This document shows positions 63,592 through 64,000 of a DNA stretch of 64,000 nucleotides, one piece after another. Location: contig NZ_QFRX01000001.1 of the NCBI RefSeq assembly GCF_003143935.1, forward strand, positions 2,143,587 to 2,207,586, given 5' to 3'. The notes under the pieces were generated by a model. That model saw only the letters and a list, made by a program, of their open reading frames with translations, searched no databases and had not been told where the DNA came from. The DNA is from Streptomyces sp. Act143 (GTDB taxonomy: Bacteria > Actinomycetota > Actinomycetes > Streptomycetales > Streptomycetaceae). Each line of letters opens with the position of its first letter. Positions within the stretch are counted from its first letter, which is position 1. The translations under genes and the position numbers were made by a program.

Positions 63592-64000
63592 GCGTCACCG
63601 AAGGCAGCATGAGCGGCGACATCGCACGCAGCGACACAGCACCGTTCCGTTACGCCTTTCACCATGAGGTGCCCGACGAATTCGTTCGGCTCCCCGAGCC
63701 GACGGCCTCCGAAGGCTGGCAGCAGGCCATGGCCCAGATGATGCCCGAGGCCGATGAGGAGCAACTGGCCGCCGCCAGTACGGGTTTGCGCCGGCAGCTA
63801 CCGCTCCTGAGCGCCGGGGAGAACGTCGTCCTCACCGCCATGTGCATCGGTACAGAGGAGGTGGACGGGGGTGAACGGCTGTCCATGGGCCTGCTCGCCG
63901 TGACCGTGCGGTCAAGCGGGCACAGACCCGCGACACGGCTGTTCATCGCTGAGGGGATCTACCAGGCGACCGCGCGGAAATTCTTCGCCGGGGTGGCCCA
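63588..64000 (+). CDS. Unknown protein coupled to the type VII secreted protein, cut by window end
   Basis: At least 137 residues from the GTG at 63588, overlapping the previous stop by 4 bases; an ATG at 63609 is the alternative start. Visible sequence: SDTAPFRYAFHHEVPDEFVR, LPLLSAGENVVLTAMCIGTE and LSMGLLAVTVRSSGHRPATR, soluble and mixed alpha/beta. The tight coupling suggests an immunity protein or chaperone for the upstream product; no family recognised. The 3' end lies outside the window. Confidence 0.7.
   Translation, partial: MSVTEGSMSGDIARSDTAPFRYAFHHEVPDEFVRLPEPTASEGWQQAMAQMMPEADEEQLAAASTGLRRQLPLLSAGENVVLTAMCIGTEEVDGGERLSMGLLAVTVRSSGHRPATRLFIAEGIYQATARKFFAGVA

Overview
The window is high-GC, densely packed actinobacterial DNA, and the gene content points to Streptomyces: a PucR-controlled pyrimidine catabolic cluster, Spo0M, ClpC, GlxA-type copper-radical oxidases, many GTG starts, SpoIIE-type phosphatases and WXG100-type secreted proteins. 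I saw no tRNA, rRNA or CRISPR array.

Positions 1 to about 32.8 kb look like ordinary chromosome. In order: the 5' part of an inositol-monophosphatase-family gene; a gamma-glutamyltransferase-like enzyme; a NarL-type two-component pair with a 62-bp tandem repeat between kinase and regulator; an AhpD-like gene read divergently from the kinase; and a DUF3558-like exported protein. A leftward run from 15.7 to 6.85 kb follows (two beta-ureidopropionase paralogues, aminotransferase, PucR regulator, dihydropyrimidinase, F420-type LLM oxidoreductase, NCS1 permease). It would import a pyrimidine or hydantoin and take the reduced ring through N-carbamoyl-beta-alanine to beta-alanine and its transamination product. 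Next come an XRE regulator and methionine aminopeptidase sharing a 32-bp divergent, apparently leaderless promoter, then Spo0M, ClpC, an exported gamma-glutamyltransferase, an S15/CocE hydrolase, an orphan polar-amino-acid ABC ATPase, an SGNH hydrolase, exonuclease III, an MBL-fold hydrolase and PcaL.

From 32.8 kb to the right end the window looks like an accessory island. A tyrosine recombinase overlaps the start of pcaL. Beyond it are two GlxA paralogues, an RNA polymerase alpha subunit far from any ribosomal genes, STAS and PP2C regulators, a transpeptidase PBP, a copper locus (YcnJ-type CopC-CopD, a frameshifted YcnI and two related membrane proteins), a CLC channel, DUF4396 and DUF4142 proteins, a MarR regulator, an F420-type nitroreductase, several small membrane proteins, an inactivated uracil-DNA-glycosylase-like gene, a TetR regulator, a 1,001-bp IS5-type insertion sequence and, at the end, WXG100/type VII secretion genes.

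The most striking signal is a 15-bp palindrome, consensus TTTGCATnATGCAAA, in at least seven and probably nine promoter regions between 37.6 and 57.9 kb. I found no such site in the first 33 kb. It precedes both glxA genes, the PBP, the CLC channel, a zinc-ribbon gene, DUF4142 and the PP2C-MarR pair, and lies between glxA and the second rpoA. I read this as a local regulon for cell-envelope, copper and oxidative functions, possibly run by the MarR protein encoded within it.
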